Shown here piece after piece: positions 45,755 to 57,569 of a DNA stretch of 64,000 nucleotides. Position numbers and translations under genes: made by a program. The notes under the pieces were generated by a model that searched no databases, had not been told where the DNA came from, and worked only from the letters and a program-made list of their open reading frames with translations. This DNA comes from Chrysopilus asiliformis (taxonomy: Eukaryota > Arthropoda > Insecta > Diptera > Rhagionidae): NCBI GenBank assembly GCA_964034945.1, contig OZ035960.1, positions 25,345,487-25,409,486 of the forward strand. The letters run 5' to 3'. The first letter of the stretch is position 1; the number at the start of each line of letters is the position of its first letter.

Positions 45755-45933
45755 CCAGGAGTGGTATTCCGTAACTTGTTTCAAGCGTTTGTTTCGAGTT
45801 AGAAGAAAAAGTAGTATTCGCTGTCTCTGTTTCGACCAAAATAAATGACAGGGCGAAACAGAGCTAGCGAATACTAATTTTTCTTCTAACTCGAAACAAA
45901 CGCTTGAAACATGTTACGGAATACCACTCCTGG
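45755..45933. mobile_element. Near-perfect palindromic MITE, 179 bp
   Basis: CCAGGAGTGGTATTCCGTAA at the left pairs with TTACGGAATACCACTCCTGG at the right. The arms continue with very few mismatches through CAAGCGTTTGTTTCGAGTTA and AGAAGAAAAA..AGTATTCGCT to a centre near 45844. Each arm is about 80 bp. Confidence 0.85.
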
Positions 45934-45939
45934 TTTCCT

Positions 45940-47600
45940 GCACGCGTAAAATAGTTTTCTACGTAATACTGGGCAGGGTGTTATAAAACGGCGTTGTTCA
46001 TTTTCACACCAAAATCAGTTGACACGTTTTCAAAGATTTCCCATTTGAGATTTTATTGTTATTTTTTTCATCGAATTGCTACATCCATGTTGAACTCCAC
46101 ACAGTCCAGTTTAATTCGTTCCACCCAAACTCAATCTTATGCACGCGCGAAATAGCTTTTTTGGGCAAATGCAAATTATCAAAACAAACAACAAAATATC
46201 ACTGACCTCCGGAAACTGGAAACCGAAAGACGAAAATTTAAAACCGATTACACTACACGAGTTTTAAGATTCTTAGCATTTTTTTGGTGAGTATGAAAGA
46301 AAGGTATTGTGAGGGTGACAAATATCAAATAAAATTAGAAATGTGATTTTTTTTCATAGAATTTAATGAAAAAATAAAACTTTATTCCGAAGTCTGATAT
46401 AAACTTTGTATAAAGATGCTGTTAGTGGTGTAACTTAAAATTCGTCTTCTCTCACCCAAGCGAAATAAAAACAAACCATTTTTTGGTTAAAATCCTCGGC
46501 ATTTTTTAATATTAATTTTGGTCATGAATTAGTAGATTATTAATAAATAAAAGACTTTTGACTTGCAATGAATCGCAATAAAAAACTCATTTCATGATAC
46601 ACCATACTTTTTTCTTTGCAAAAGTATCCATAGCACTCCATCGTCACATGTTAGCATTTTGAGATGAGCGAGATGATAATTTAAACGTGGAACGAAGTTC
46701 AATGACGACATTTCGCGATTTCCATATTTGATGAAAATTCAACTCGCCACTTGTAATAAAATTAAAGCATTTAATCGTTATTTTAGTCCGACACGTGTTA
46801 AACTTGTTGGGTGCTGTTGACACAATTCAAGATTCTTACGCGGATTCGGATTTGGCTTTTGGTTATTAAATAAATGTTTTTAACAAAATTATTGTTTACC
46901 AATTTGAATCATTCGCCATGCATAAAGAACATACGCAAAGATTCACATGGATTTATGTCGAAACTGTTGAAAATGGAACTCAAGAGGCTTGATATTGAAG
47001 TGGTACTTTTAGTACATTTCAGCAGTTGGCCTTTCATATATAGTATAGGAAAAAAAACTCAACTCGGGTCTCGCACATGTTACCAATTTCTGGCTTCAGG
47101 GTGAAATTGCCTCACTCCGAAATTGCCGGTGGCGAGGAAGTCGAATTTATGACGGGAGGTAGCGATTAACATTGTGTGAAAATATCATCCAAAAAAAGTA
47201 GAAAAAGCAGAAAGTTGAGAAAAATTGAACAAAAAATCACCAAAGTGTCAAATGATTTATGATCAAAAGTTTCGTTCATTTTTTCTTGTTTTCCTTGTAA
47301 ATTGTGAGTTAGTTACATTAAGATTTGTTGGTTTGTGTATATATTTTTGTACCTATAGAGTTTATAGATATGCTACATTTCATAAAGTAACATGGGTTGA
47401 GATACTGGTAAAAACAAACCTCATGTGTGAAAATGGAAACTTTGGAGCAACCACTGGGCGTCAACAGCAGATCCTTCCTTGTTAACACAGCTCAAGTTGA
47501 ACGAAAGACATAAATAGAACATGATATTAAAGACTTTTTTGAGTGGTTAAGAGAGATCGGGGCTAATTTTGATAAAGATAAGTAAATACTTAAGGAGCAA
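45940..47600. other. Non-coding stretch, nothing recognised
   Basis: Short unrelated open frames only, with no recognised domain. No RNA gene or clear element. Confidence 0.45.
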
Positions 47601-47609
47601 TTCTGAAGC

Positions 47610-47685
47610 TATAAATTTTTTTTGTAGGATTGAAAGAACGAAAATTAGCGTGACGTATTTTTTGTAAAGCCCCTAAGATTGTCCA
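47610..47685. repeat. Dispersed repeat family E, right-half fragment
   Basis: GAACGAAAATTAGCGTGACG, then TATTTTTTGTAAAGCCCCTAA resembles the right end of copy 1 (GACGAAAATTAGCGTGGCCG then TATTTTTTGGACAG). Confidence 0.45.
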
Positions 47686-47870
47686 ATTTATTTTTATTTT
47701 TATCGAAAACTAATCCAAGTTAGAAGTCTGATTTAACTCACTTTTCCGGAAAGCTGTTCGACCGATTGAGACGGAATTTTGAAGTGTTTTTAAATTCCCC
47801 CGGCCCCCTCTCCCCTATAGTCTAATTGTTGATTAGTGAAAAACATAATAAAAACTACAATTGTTAGGGG

Positions 47871-48508
47871 CCAATCGTCAAATACTCTATATGATGACAG
47901 ACAAAATGTTTATTTAAAAAAATCCATTTGTATAAAAGAAGGGGGGGGGGGGGGGGGAAGCAGTGGTCTGATTGGATTTTGGTGTATGAAATGGTTATGT
48001 AAAATCATATTTTAAACACATTTCAGCTTTATAAATTTTTCGATACGATGCACAGTTTTCGAGAAAATAGGAAAAAAGTATTCCATTTGTAAGGGAGTAG
48101 TTGTCCGGTTCGATTTTGATCTATGGATGAGTTATGTAAAATCCTATTCTAAACATATTTTACCTTTATAATTTTTCAATATGACTAACCGTTTTCGAGA
48201 AAATTGCAAAAAAACTGTTTCGTTTGTATGGGGGAGAAGGGAAGGAATAGTCCAATTTCGCCCGTTCAAGAACTTAACCTAGATATTTATGAGAAACTAT
48301 ACATAATTTCAAGTCTCTAACTCAATCCTTTCGAAAGTCATAGTGTTCACGGATGGACGGACAGACGGACGGACACATAGAAATCAAAATCTTTGGTCGT
48401 AAACACCCTGGTGTAGTTTATTTTTGTGTCCGATGATTGGTTCGATGCGTTACAAAAGGTATACTAAATCTAATGTACTCCTATATGATATATCTTATAG
48501 AGTATAAA
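47871..48508 (+). repeat. Dispersed repeat family D, longest copy (about 640 bp)
   Basis: Left end CCAATCGTCAAATACTCTAT, right end TATCTTATAGAGTATAAAC, so the termini carry an ATACTCTATA inverted repeat. Internally two or three diverged units share TATAAATTTTTCGATACGA, TTTTCGAGAAAAT and a G-rich strip after CATTTGTAT. Towards the right come GGACGGACAGACGGACGGAC and GTGTCCGATGATTGGTTCGA. Other copies: 14184-14617, 27050-27181, 51166-51416, 57359-57563, 63335-63541. No protein is encoded. Confidence 0.8.
47941..47957 (+). repeat. Poly-G tract, 17 G
   Basis: An uninterrupted run of 17 G within repeat copy D2. It could form a G-quadruplex and is also prone to sequencing-length error. Confidence 0.8.
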
Positions 48509-48519
48509 CATTTCCCGCC

Positions 48520-49300
48520 CCTTGGAAACGTGCCAAGTGGGATTTTCCTCCCACACATGATCACGCTACTAGTTTGTTGCTTCCAAAAAATGTTTGGATT
48601 AATGTTAACCTTAAGTAAATTTAATATACTTTAAGACTTCTATTGTTTTACATTTCTTTGAAAAGGGATATTATTCTGGACTGAAAATTCGTAAAATCCA
48701 GTATCCACCCATTCGGCTCCCATGATCCCTAGAAAAGAGTAGATAAAAATATATAAATTGAATTGACGGACCATTTCAAATACATTTCGAGCGGAGTGAG
48801 AAACAAATGCGAATAGTCAACAAAATGAACACACAAATCTGGAAAATTCCGTATAGGTACCCGTAGATTGGGCAAGAAAAGAAATCTAACCGAACGATTT
48901 GTTTGTTTAGCCCCCCGGATATCAACTAGATATAAAAACACACCAAAAAGAAAATTTATAGAAAAGCCAAAACCATTTCATTTGCCACAGATGAGAGACA
49001 AGGAAATTCTACAATTTTCCTCAAGTCGGACTAGAATAGAAACGTCCACTGTGGTGGCGTCCTATGACTTCAACGGTCGTGAATCGTTGAATGGAGAAAA
49101 GTACGAAAAACACATGAGGTTGGCAACCAGATCTAAACCCGGTTCAGAAAAAATATATTTTATATTTTGATTTTCTTGGTCTGTTCTGATCTGGTGGATT
49201 TTTTATGTCTTTTAAAACAAAAGGGATATACATAACATACCCATATAAATTTTCAACCATTAGGGACATTGATTTATTGAGTTTCACGGTCACTTGAGGG
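48520..49300. other. Non-coding stretch, nothing recognised
   Basis: A 100-codon open frame at 48868-49170 (plus) has no recognised domain and no supporting splice or start context. I do not call it a gene. Confidence 0.4.
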
Positions 49301-49310
49301 ATTTTCTTAA

Positions 49311-49531
49311 CCCTCTCAATGGATTTGTCCTATATATGGGACAGACCTTTAAATTGATTTAGCGGCTTCTGTAACGGTTTTTTAAACGCTTTGTTTAATT
49401 TTCATCATTGAATGGACACTTTTCTAAACACTGACCCAGTATGCCTTTGTCTTTTGAAGTCTGAGTCAGTGAAACTTTAGATGTTGTGAAGGGCGATCCC
49501 GGTTGCTGCGTTCGCCCAGCCATTGAGAGGG
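49311..49531. mobile_element. piggyBac-type MITE, 221 bp, TTAA target
   Basis: 12-bp perfect inverted ends CCCTCTCAATGG / CCATTGAGAGGG, flanked by TTAA on both sides (49307-49310, 49532-49535). The CCC start and TTAA duplication are hallmarks of piggyBac-class elements. No coding capacity. Confidence 0.85.
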
Positions 49532-49539
49532 TTAAAGAC

Positions 49540-50790
49540 GTTGACATTTCACTTGACTTATTCCAAGAATGTTTGCGAAATTGGAAAATTATTTCAAAAA
49601 ACTTGTATTTAAAACATACAGCATAATTATACAAAAGGCACCGACGGTGAGATGAACGGCGACAAAGAATTTTGGTTGCTCTCGGACTACACGTGAGTAG
49701 GGAAATTCGTTGGCTAAATTGGACACTAGATGGGAGGATATATTGCGGTCGGGGTTTTTGAACTTAAAACCGATAGAAAATTAAATGTTCACGTTGAGCT
49801 TTTCTGCTAAAAGATTTTTCAACGCCGATCCGACGAGTAAAGAAACGAACACGAAATATTGAAAAGAAGTGTCAACTCAATTTGCGATATCTTCCCATTA
49901 TCCGGGGAATTTTCCGGCCTGAAAGGGGAGAATGTGAAGCTTGTTCCCGAAAATTTAAGTCGAATGGAGATTTAATGGTGTGTCGAGTGTTCGCAATGAC
50001 ATCGCAGATTTTCTTAAATTGTCGTTTTTCTACGAAATGTTTTCATGTGTCATTGATTGGTTGTTAAAACGGAATGATGCCAAAATATTTTAAATATTTC
50101 ACGATGATGAATAACTAGTAAAAGTTTTTTGAATTTCGCTCCCGTTCGTTATTATCTGCGCATTAATATTCTGCAAAATGTGAGGAAATCTCAAATTTAA
50201 CATAATCCGGATTCATAGGTGATAAAAGCGGAAAAAATTGAGGAAAAGAAACAACCGAAAGAATTTTATATTTGACCAATAAATTTATGTGGCGTGTGTG
50301 CGAGGCGAAATATTTAAGACCTGGTAGGATTTAGAACTCTCTACATGCCAAAAAGGAAAGATTTAGCTGGGAAATTAAACTTTCATTCAATGGATTCACT
50401 GATTCATTCAAAAATGTAAACAAAAATAAACATCTTTAGGTTTTCCCAAAAGTATTTTCAGTTACATACCACCGGCTATAATTTTTTTACTCTTGTGTTT
50501 GACTTTTTCTATCTATGGTCCGGTCAGTTAGCGGAAAATCAAAGTTCAAACATAAATTCCTCGAGTTTTTCAGTTAATTTCGAGTAAATATAGACAATTG
50601 AGCTTTGGCTAAATTCAATCCAACAATTGCATAAATATTTTTTGCTACAACACCTCCAAGGAAAAAAATTGATAATTTTATATACAGAATACCTAAGGTG
50701 AAATGTTTTTTTTGTTTATTATGGGAATTCCATGTAATTTTCAAATTTTCAGAATTTTTGTAGTCGCATATACACACGAAAATTTAAGTC
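49540..50790. other. Non-coding stretch, nothing recognised
   Basis: No recognised coding exon or bounded repeat on either strand. Confidence 0.45.
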
Positions 50791-50799
50791 CGATTTTTT

Positions 50800-51060
50800 A
50801 TTACAGACAAAATGTTATATTATTTTTGTGGATGTTTTCACATCCGAAAAATTCCTCCTAACAGATCAGGCATGTCTGCTCTGAAACCTCACTAGGAGCC
50901 TGTTTCTGGCATGGAAGCTGACTCACTGTCATCAAAGCCTTCTTTACCATCCTCCACGCAGGCTTACGGGATTTTGGTGGGGAAAGACTCGATTCGAGTA
51001 CTTATAAGTTATACGAATTATAAGGGAAGGTAAAAATAGCTCCATCAACTCGGAGTGATT
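50800..51060 (-). repeat. Fragment related to the middle of the 42660-43707 element
   Basis: Inverted copy of 43010-43290: GGATGTTTTCACATCC, CAGGCATGTCTGCTCTGAAA, GAGCCTGTTTCTGGCATGGA and GACTCGATTCGAGTAC all have reverse-complement partners there. Conservation is better than in the surrounding element, so this block may be an element of its own. Confidence 0.65.
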
Positions 51061-51165
51061 TTACTAGCGGAAATTTGCTTATATTTTTTTAAAATTTTGT
51101 TTAAACTGAAATTGTTACCAATATTGGTTTTTAAAAAAAAACTTAAGAAAAGCCAGAATTGCCAG

Positions 51166-51416
51166 CGGCAAATCGTCAAATACTTTATAGGACAGACAAC
51201 ATTTTTAAAGAAAATATTTATGTACATTGTATGGGGGAGGGGGAGGCAGTGTTTCGATTGGATTTTGGTGTAGGGAAAAGTTATGTCAAATCATATTCCA
51301 AATGCATTTTATCTCTATAAATTTTTCGATACGACTCACAGTTTTCGAGAAAATCGCAGGAACGGTCAGATTTTACCCATTTTAGCACTTAAGCTCATTT
51401 TTTACTAGAAACTTAT
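51166..51416 (+). repeat. Dispersed repeat family D, partial copy
   Basis: CAAATCGTCAAATACTTTAT at the left, then GTATGGGGGAGGGGGAGGCA and ATAAATTTTTCGATACGACT as in copy D2. The right part is lost. Confidence 0.7.
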
Positions 51417-51900
51417 CTGATAATAAAAATGCTTAGGCCCGACCCGGATTTTCCCAAATTTAATATTTTTTTAAAGTTCAACAAAATTGTTTGAGTCGTT
51501 CTCGATTTAAAATTTATAATTATTGTTTAAGATTTTATAATTACAATTATTGTTCGTATTATATAATAGGATATGAAAATTTGATTTTCGCAATATTGTT
51601 TTCGGCTACCAAGGGAAAGTAAGGCCCTCATTTTAGAGTTTTTCAAAAACAGTGTTCAACGGCCCCAGACAAATTTCAGGCCCCCCGACGAAAATTTTTG
51701 TTGAGCCCACAAATTATAATCGTTATAATCTCTTTGTGGCCTTCAAAAACTTAATAGCCGTATTTCAGCCACCTGCACCCCAAAATTTAGACGATATTTA
51801 TCGTAAAAAAATTGCACCAACGGAAGGAAATAACAACTTTCCTGAAATTTCTAAGACTTCGACTTATTATTGGAGGAATTTTAGATCAATTCTGTCTAAT

Positions 51901-52015
51901 TGGGGCTGTCTATAAATACGTCACAAATTTACGGGAAGGATGCGAAAAATCGTATCGTGGGGTAGAGGAGGTGGCCGAAAAAGACGAATATAAGCGTGAC
52001 GTTTTGCTTGTAATT
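51901..52015. repeat. Dispersed repeat family E, short copy
   Basis: TGGGGCTGTCTATAAATACG at the left, AAGCGTGACGTTTTG at the right. The interior GGGTAGAGGAGGTGGCC resembles the purine-rich middle of copy 1. Confidence 0.5.
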
Positions 52016-52019
52016 GTGG

Positions 52020-54130
52020 ATTTTTTTCCATAATTTATGTAAATTTTTTATTACGTCTATTTTATTGAATGTTTCCTTCCAATTTATAAATTTAAATTTC
52101 CTTATTTTCTTCCACAATTTTTATAACCAATTTCCCAGGATTAATGGGCAGTAAAAATAAATCGAAAGGCATAAATCACAATCTATAAGTGCAAACTTGT
52201 TAGTATTTGCTTCATACGATAAAAGAATTCAATTCACGAAACTAAACGAAACTCAATCTAAACAAATATTTTTCCTCATAGGTTCCGGTGTTTACATATT
52301 TTTATCATGAGCAACTCTTGTCTTTCACAATGTCACTAACACGAAAAATTCATTCATGGCGGAAAACGGAAAATCCGTAACAAAAAAAGATTCTTGTTAA
52401 AAAATTTAATATTTTCATTCAAATACCAGAAACGAAACAAAATCAATGAGCAATTATAGAACATCTGTTCCGATTGCAAAGTTATATTTTTTCCGAAATT
52501 TTTCATTGCAAAAATTCTAGCTATATTCTTTTTGAAAACATAAAATTTTGTTTACAAAATATAGAAATTAATTGCAGATTGCTAAAATGTTTAACTCAAC
52601 GATTCCCTGTGCCAAAAACGAAGTTTAGAGGAAAATGGAAAAAAGACTTCCGAGAAATTGAGGGTAAGTGGCCAAAATTTCAAACACCAGAGAAATTTTC
52701 AAAAAATAAAACAAAAGAAAATTGTTTCCAACATGCGATTAAAAAAGTTTTCTTTTGGTATCAATAAAATATTTGGATATTTGGGCACTGTATATGCTTT
52801 GCTATACTGTCATTATGAAATACCCAAAAGTTTTCCGATTTTTCCGACGAAAATGACTAATTTTGCTTTCATGAGAAATACAATATTTTTCCTGGCATCT
52901 TCTTTAGCTCCGGTGGAAGTTGATTCCACCCACTCACCCGAAATGCCACTGAATTCCAATTCCTTACCATCCGTTGTGATTGAGGGGGGTGGCGGGTGGC
53001 TTAAAGAATGGCTAAATAGTTGCTCATATGTGATACGAATTGGTTTTAGTGGACCAAGGGTAATAAATGTCACAATCGAAAACAAAATTCCTGAAATTCT
53101 TCTAATTGAAGTGTGTTGGTATGGGAAAACAATAATTCATGTGATACATTTTCCGGGGGTGAATTTTGAGGTGACTTTTGCGGTTGCTTGGTTATATGTA
53201 TGTATGGTTGAAAATGCTCATTACATTGGAATGTTTTTCATACCTTCCAATTAACGTACCGTGGAGGAAAGGTATGCCTACCTCGAACGGAATGCGGTCC
53301 TTGCTTGTATGAGAAGGGGTGCAAGTCCGTAAGGTTTTTCGACTATGAGGGCAATTTAATGTTGGGGAGCATAAGTATAATCGAAGTTATAGGTAAAAAT
53401 CGCGTGCATAAATACAAATATTGCGCTTTGACGATGGATGACACGTGGTGTATAAAGTTAGTGTAGAAGTGAGTTCGTAATAAACACGACGAAATTCTGA
53501 GAAAACGAACTGAAAGTTACCCAATTCACCTTTGATCCTTAAGGTATTTGACTCGCACGACCTTTTTTGAGGTTACTTTATAGCTTATCATGAAAATGAA
53601 TTGAAAATGCAGGAATTCATGTGTAATCAGGTGAAAATTAATTGTAAACAGCACTTAATGCTATTGAATTTAGTGTAACGTACATTTTTCTTAGGGAGAT
53701 TTTGTTGTCTATTTCTTGGTAGTTGTAAATGTTTTAACTTAAAACTCTTAGACCTACACTCATACCCTTAACGTGGCTCAGGAATTCATGAATTGCTGAG
53801 AAACACGCGAATGTTTGGTGTTTATGAATTATTAACTCATTATTTGACAGATCGTTTGAAATAAATTCCTGGAATTCCACCGTTATTGATTTTCAGTTAG
53901 AAATTATGAGTGATTTTTTGTTAATGTTATTTTTTCCCTAAGTGCAGAGAAATGTTACAAATCACTTGTAATTAAATTCTCACTTTCGTTTTCACCAAGG
54001 AATTCGTTTGGTGCATGGAATTTGGTGGTCGGGAATCGAGGTAGATAAATGATCATGCTGGAGCAAAATAAATGGCAAACATTTGGTTAATTAATATGAA
54101 ATATTTTCCAGAAAATTGATTTATTATAAT
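52020..54130. other. Non-coding or unassigned stretch
   Basis: It contains an open frame from the ATG at 52733 to 53254 (plus, about 173 codons) with several hydrophobic stretches and no recognised domain. The antisense strand is also open at 52813-53085 but lacks an ATG. Balanced composition around 52900-53010 stands out. I cannot say whether either frame is real. Confidence 0.3.
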
Positions 54131-54138
54131 ATTCACAT

Positions 54139-54187
54139 AATTCTCAATACATATCTAGCGAAAAAGACTAGATATGTATTAAGAATT
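54139..54187. repeat. Hairpin, 20-bp arms
   Basis: AATTCTCAATACATATCTAG and its near-exact inverse CTAGATATGTATTAAGAATT are separated by 9 bases. A pogo-like end (GCGGTTTCGACTGTATA) follows at about 54251-54267, so both may be parts of one decayed element. Confidence 0.6.
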
Positions 54188-54605
54188 ATCTAGCGTTTTG
54201 GGATTCTGTGTTCTTAAGCAGTTTGTGTTGGTAAGCGGGTTTCTCTTAAGCGGTTTCGACTGTATACGATTGCGGTGATTATTGTTTTATACTTTAGTTT
54301 TAAACACTATTCAAAGTTGTTGTTGTTTTCGGAAAATCAGGTATTTAGTACAAACAAAAAAGGGGGTAAAAGAGCCATTACATATATAACAAATCAATTT
54401 TTTATAAAAAAATATACAATATTTTAATCCAATCCTCACTACACAAAAAATCTTCACTGGAATAAATTTTTTACCCACTAAAATCCTCCCAGGAAATTCC
54501 CTTATGCCGTCACAATTTGTGCTATGTCAATAACATAAAAAAACATTCATTCCCCACTAGAGCAATTGCTTTTATTAATTCCGCTAAATTATTAATTTTC
54601 CAATA

Positions 54606-55140
54606 CAGTGAAACCTGTATGAGCCGGATTGGCACGGGACCAAGAAATTTGTCCGGCTTATGCCCAATTCAGACTAACGATTGCGATTACGATTGATGCT
54701 TCTCGACCAATGAGATCAAAGCTTTCATTTTGTTATCGTTGAAAGATTTAATTTCATTGGTCGAGCAATCGCTAATGAAGATATTTTCATTAAAATGTGA
54801 AAAAAAGATTTTTGCGAACTGCTTGCAAACTAACGGTTCATCCTAAAACTAGTTGAAGGAAGAACTAAAGCTATTAAAATTTTCTTTACACTCTTGCCTT
54901 TTACCGCAAATCGATATCTTTTACCGTTATCGAGATATTTCAGATTTTGTAAAAAATCATATTTTTATATAAGCTAATATTTTATTTGTCAGGTTATAGT
55001 GTAAATTTCGCAGGAACGTAGATTTTGTATAAGAAAGTCATGTGCTATTCACATCAGATATTTTTACTATGGAAACCAAAATCATGGGACTTTGACAGGT
55101 TTCCGGCTTACCCAGGGTCTGGCCTATACAAGTTTTACTG
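54606..55140. mobile_element. pogo-like non-autonomous element, 535 bp, with nested MITE
   Basis: Left end CAGTGAAACCTGTATGAGCC and right end, inverted, CAGTAAAACTTGTATAGGCC, flanked by TA on both sides (54604-54605, 55141-55142). CAGT termini with TA duplication are typical of the pogo/Tigger group. Palindromic MITE P copy 3 sits inside. No transposase frame. Confidence 0.75.
54668..54774. mobile_element. Palindromic MITE family P, copy 3, decayed right end
   Basis: TTCAGACTAACGATTGCGAT, then CTTCTCGACCAATGAGATCA and GTTATCGTTGAAAGATTTAA, TTGGTCGAG. The right terminus expected from copies 1 and 2 is missing after GAGCAATCG. Nested in the pogo-like element. Confidence 0.75.
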
Positions 55141-55149
55141 TAATTGAAA

Positions 55150-57350
55150 AAATATTTGACTTTCCCTTTTTTCTGCGGAAAGTTTTTCACAACATAATAC
55201 AATATTAAAGCATTGAAAATAATTTGTTTCCGTTTTAAATTTAGAAAATGAAATTAATTCAAAACTTTTCAGAACTTTTTCGAGAATTGTTGATCATTTC
55301 ACATTTTTTTTCAGTTTAATTTAACTTTTACAAATGTGTATTTAGAAATTTCATTTTCATTCTTATCGGTTGCTATTTAACATCTACCTTAATATAAAGT
55401 TTTTCAGTTGAACTTTGCGAAGATATTTTTAATTTGCATAAAGTTCACGTGTTGGTTTAAAGTGTTTTCTTAATTTGACATTTTGACTTATTTTAAAAGG
55501 GTTTTGAAATACAACAGAAAAATTCTAGTTTTGTAGGCACTTTAAGGGTGGAAAATTGAAGAAAATTTCCATTTCCAAGGACCGCGAATTCAAATTAAAA
55601 CCTAAACATTTGCAATTTAATTAGCTTTACTGTTTTTCTTTAAAAATTGGATTTCTTTTAAGCTTGAGTTGTTCGTGACAAAATCTAATTAATTTCGTTT
55701 TCTAAGAAATTCCAATGCTTGATGATTTAGCATTAAATTGGGGAAAAGGAAGATCGCAAATAAATTACTTGCAGTTTCCTTAAAAAACTCTCCCGACAAG
55801 AGGATAAAAGTCGAAAAAAACGTGAAAAAATAAACATATTTTGGCAATTATTTACAACTTTGACGGGGAAATAATACCAGAATATTTATTTTCGCAAAGG
55901 TTGTTCATAATGACCATTTTATCATTTTTATTCTTGAATTTTTCAATGTTTTTCACTTTTTTTTAACAATTAATTAACTTTCCATGTTGAAATGATGGAA
56001 TGGTACACTTAATAATTTAAAATACTCATGAAAATGATTTTTTGGGGGGTTAAATGATATTTTTTTTTTAATATTTTTGGCACAAGGAAAGAAAAACAAA
56101 AAAAAATATAGGGGGAAATGCTGGCCATGACCATAAAGCCTATTGTACACAGAAAAACGATAACAAAGTTCTCTCTGCCCTGATGAAGTTTAATGATGGA
56201 ATTTACCCTGTTGATGATCTCAACCCCCGAACTCGCCCATCACAATGAACAAGAGCTTGTAGCGAGAGTGGAGTCAAGTTCTATTATGGGATTACATGGC
56301 CTTATTTTAAGTACATAAAAATACAGGGAAATTTAGTATCTTTTGCATAGCATAAACCAACCAGTATCTATGGTATGTTTATTTTTTTGTGTGAGGTTTA
56401 TGCTTATGCGATGTTGAATTGATCTAAAAATACCGCATCTGAAAATTAATGCGAAGAGCTGTAAGCAAAAGTGAGGCTGGGGAGAATGTAATGCACAGCT
56501 TACTGAATAAACAGACTTTGGAGAGGGCTGAGAAGATTGGGAATAGGGTTGAATATATATCCAGCTGAAAGGATTCATGTTTTTCATTAGACGACAGACA
56601 TACTATTATTAAGCTAGTCTAATGAAACTTCGCAGTTGGGGATGTGTCCTATCCTGCAGTTACTGACTATATTGAATTTTGTTATGTTGTTGATGCGATA
56701 GGAGATTATATGTAATTTTAAAGATGCAAAAAATAGCGAATTAAAAGTTTTCGTTGGAGTATTACTCAAAATATGGCAATGGAGCCAATATAAGAGTTAA
56801 AAATATACATATTTGGTATAGCAATTTCATGTGGTAGCAGAAAATAGGGAAAACTTTTTTAACAAATCGCGTGATTTCTTGTCAAGCTTGGAACTTTTCA
56901 CCCTAGCCTTATAAGAACTCTATTGGTTTTAAAATCGATTTGTAGTTTCCATTTCCACAACACATTTTCAAACTACGTATTGAAACGTGGGCTCCTTGAT
57001 CCGGATCAAAATTTTTAAAATTTCATAATATTAGAAAATGTTTTTTTAACCACATCTGCTACAATCGCATCTACTGAAACATTAGGAGTTCACGTGAATC
57101 TGTGATGGTCTATTTTTAGGTGCTGATCCTATCCCATAATCACTTTGCCCATCTACTCAACTCCTCTATTCTGATCTTGATGCCAACAATATTCGCAAAA
57201 AAAAAAGAAAAAGAAAAACTTTTTCACTTTACGCGTCTTCATATCACTAGTCCGGCTTCCTTATGTTTTTTAGCCTGGCGTCTCCATTTCGATTTTAGAT
57301 CTTGTTTTCCCTGCACCTTTAATTTCTTATTGCTTTAAGCTTTGTTTCTT
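55150..57350. other. Non-coding stretch, nothing recognised
   Basis: AT-rich, no supported coding exon, RNA gene or bounded repeat. Confidence 0.45.
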
Positions 57351-57358
57351 ACTTTAGT

Positions 57359-57563
57359 TTTTATACTCTATATGAGAATCATAAAGGAGTATATTAGATG
57401 AATGGGCGAAATCGGAGCAAGACGAAATGTGTTCAGAATATGACGTAACTGTTCTACACATCAAAATCAAATCGGACCAACTTCCTCCCACTCTCCCACA
57501 CAAATGGATATCTTTAAATAAAAATTTTATCTATCCTCATATAGAGTATTTGACGATTGGCTC
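57359..57563 (-). repeat. Dispersed repeat family D, short inverted copy
   Basis: TTATACTCTATATGAGAATC at the left and ATATAGAGTATTTGACGATT at the right are the two family ends. The middle is shortened and keeps ATCAAAATCAAATCGGACCA and CCTCCCACTCTCCCACACAA. Confidence 0.75.
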
Positions 57564-57569
57564 ATGACA

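Noticed and set aside
52813..53085. Minus-strand frame considered as the missing dorsal start exon (phase-compatible donors at GATG|GTAAGG and TCGG|GTGAG)
   Set aside because: The frame starts with TTG, has no ATG before the donors, and shows no Dorsal-like sequence. Matching phase alone has a one-in-three chance.
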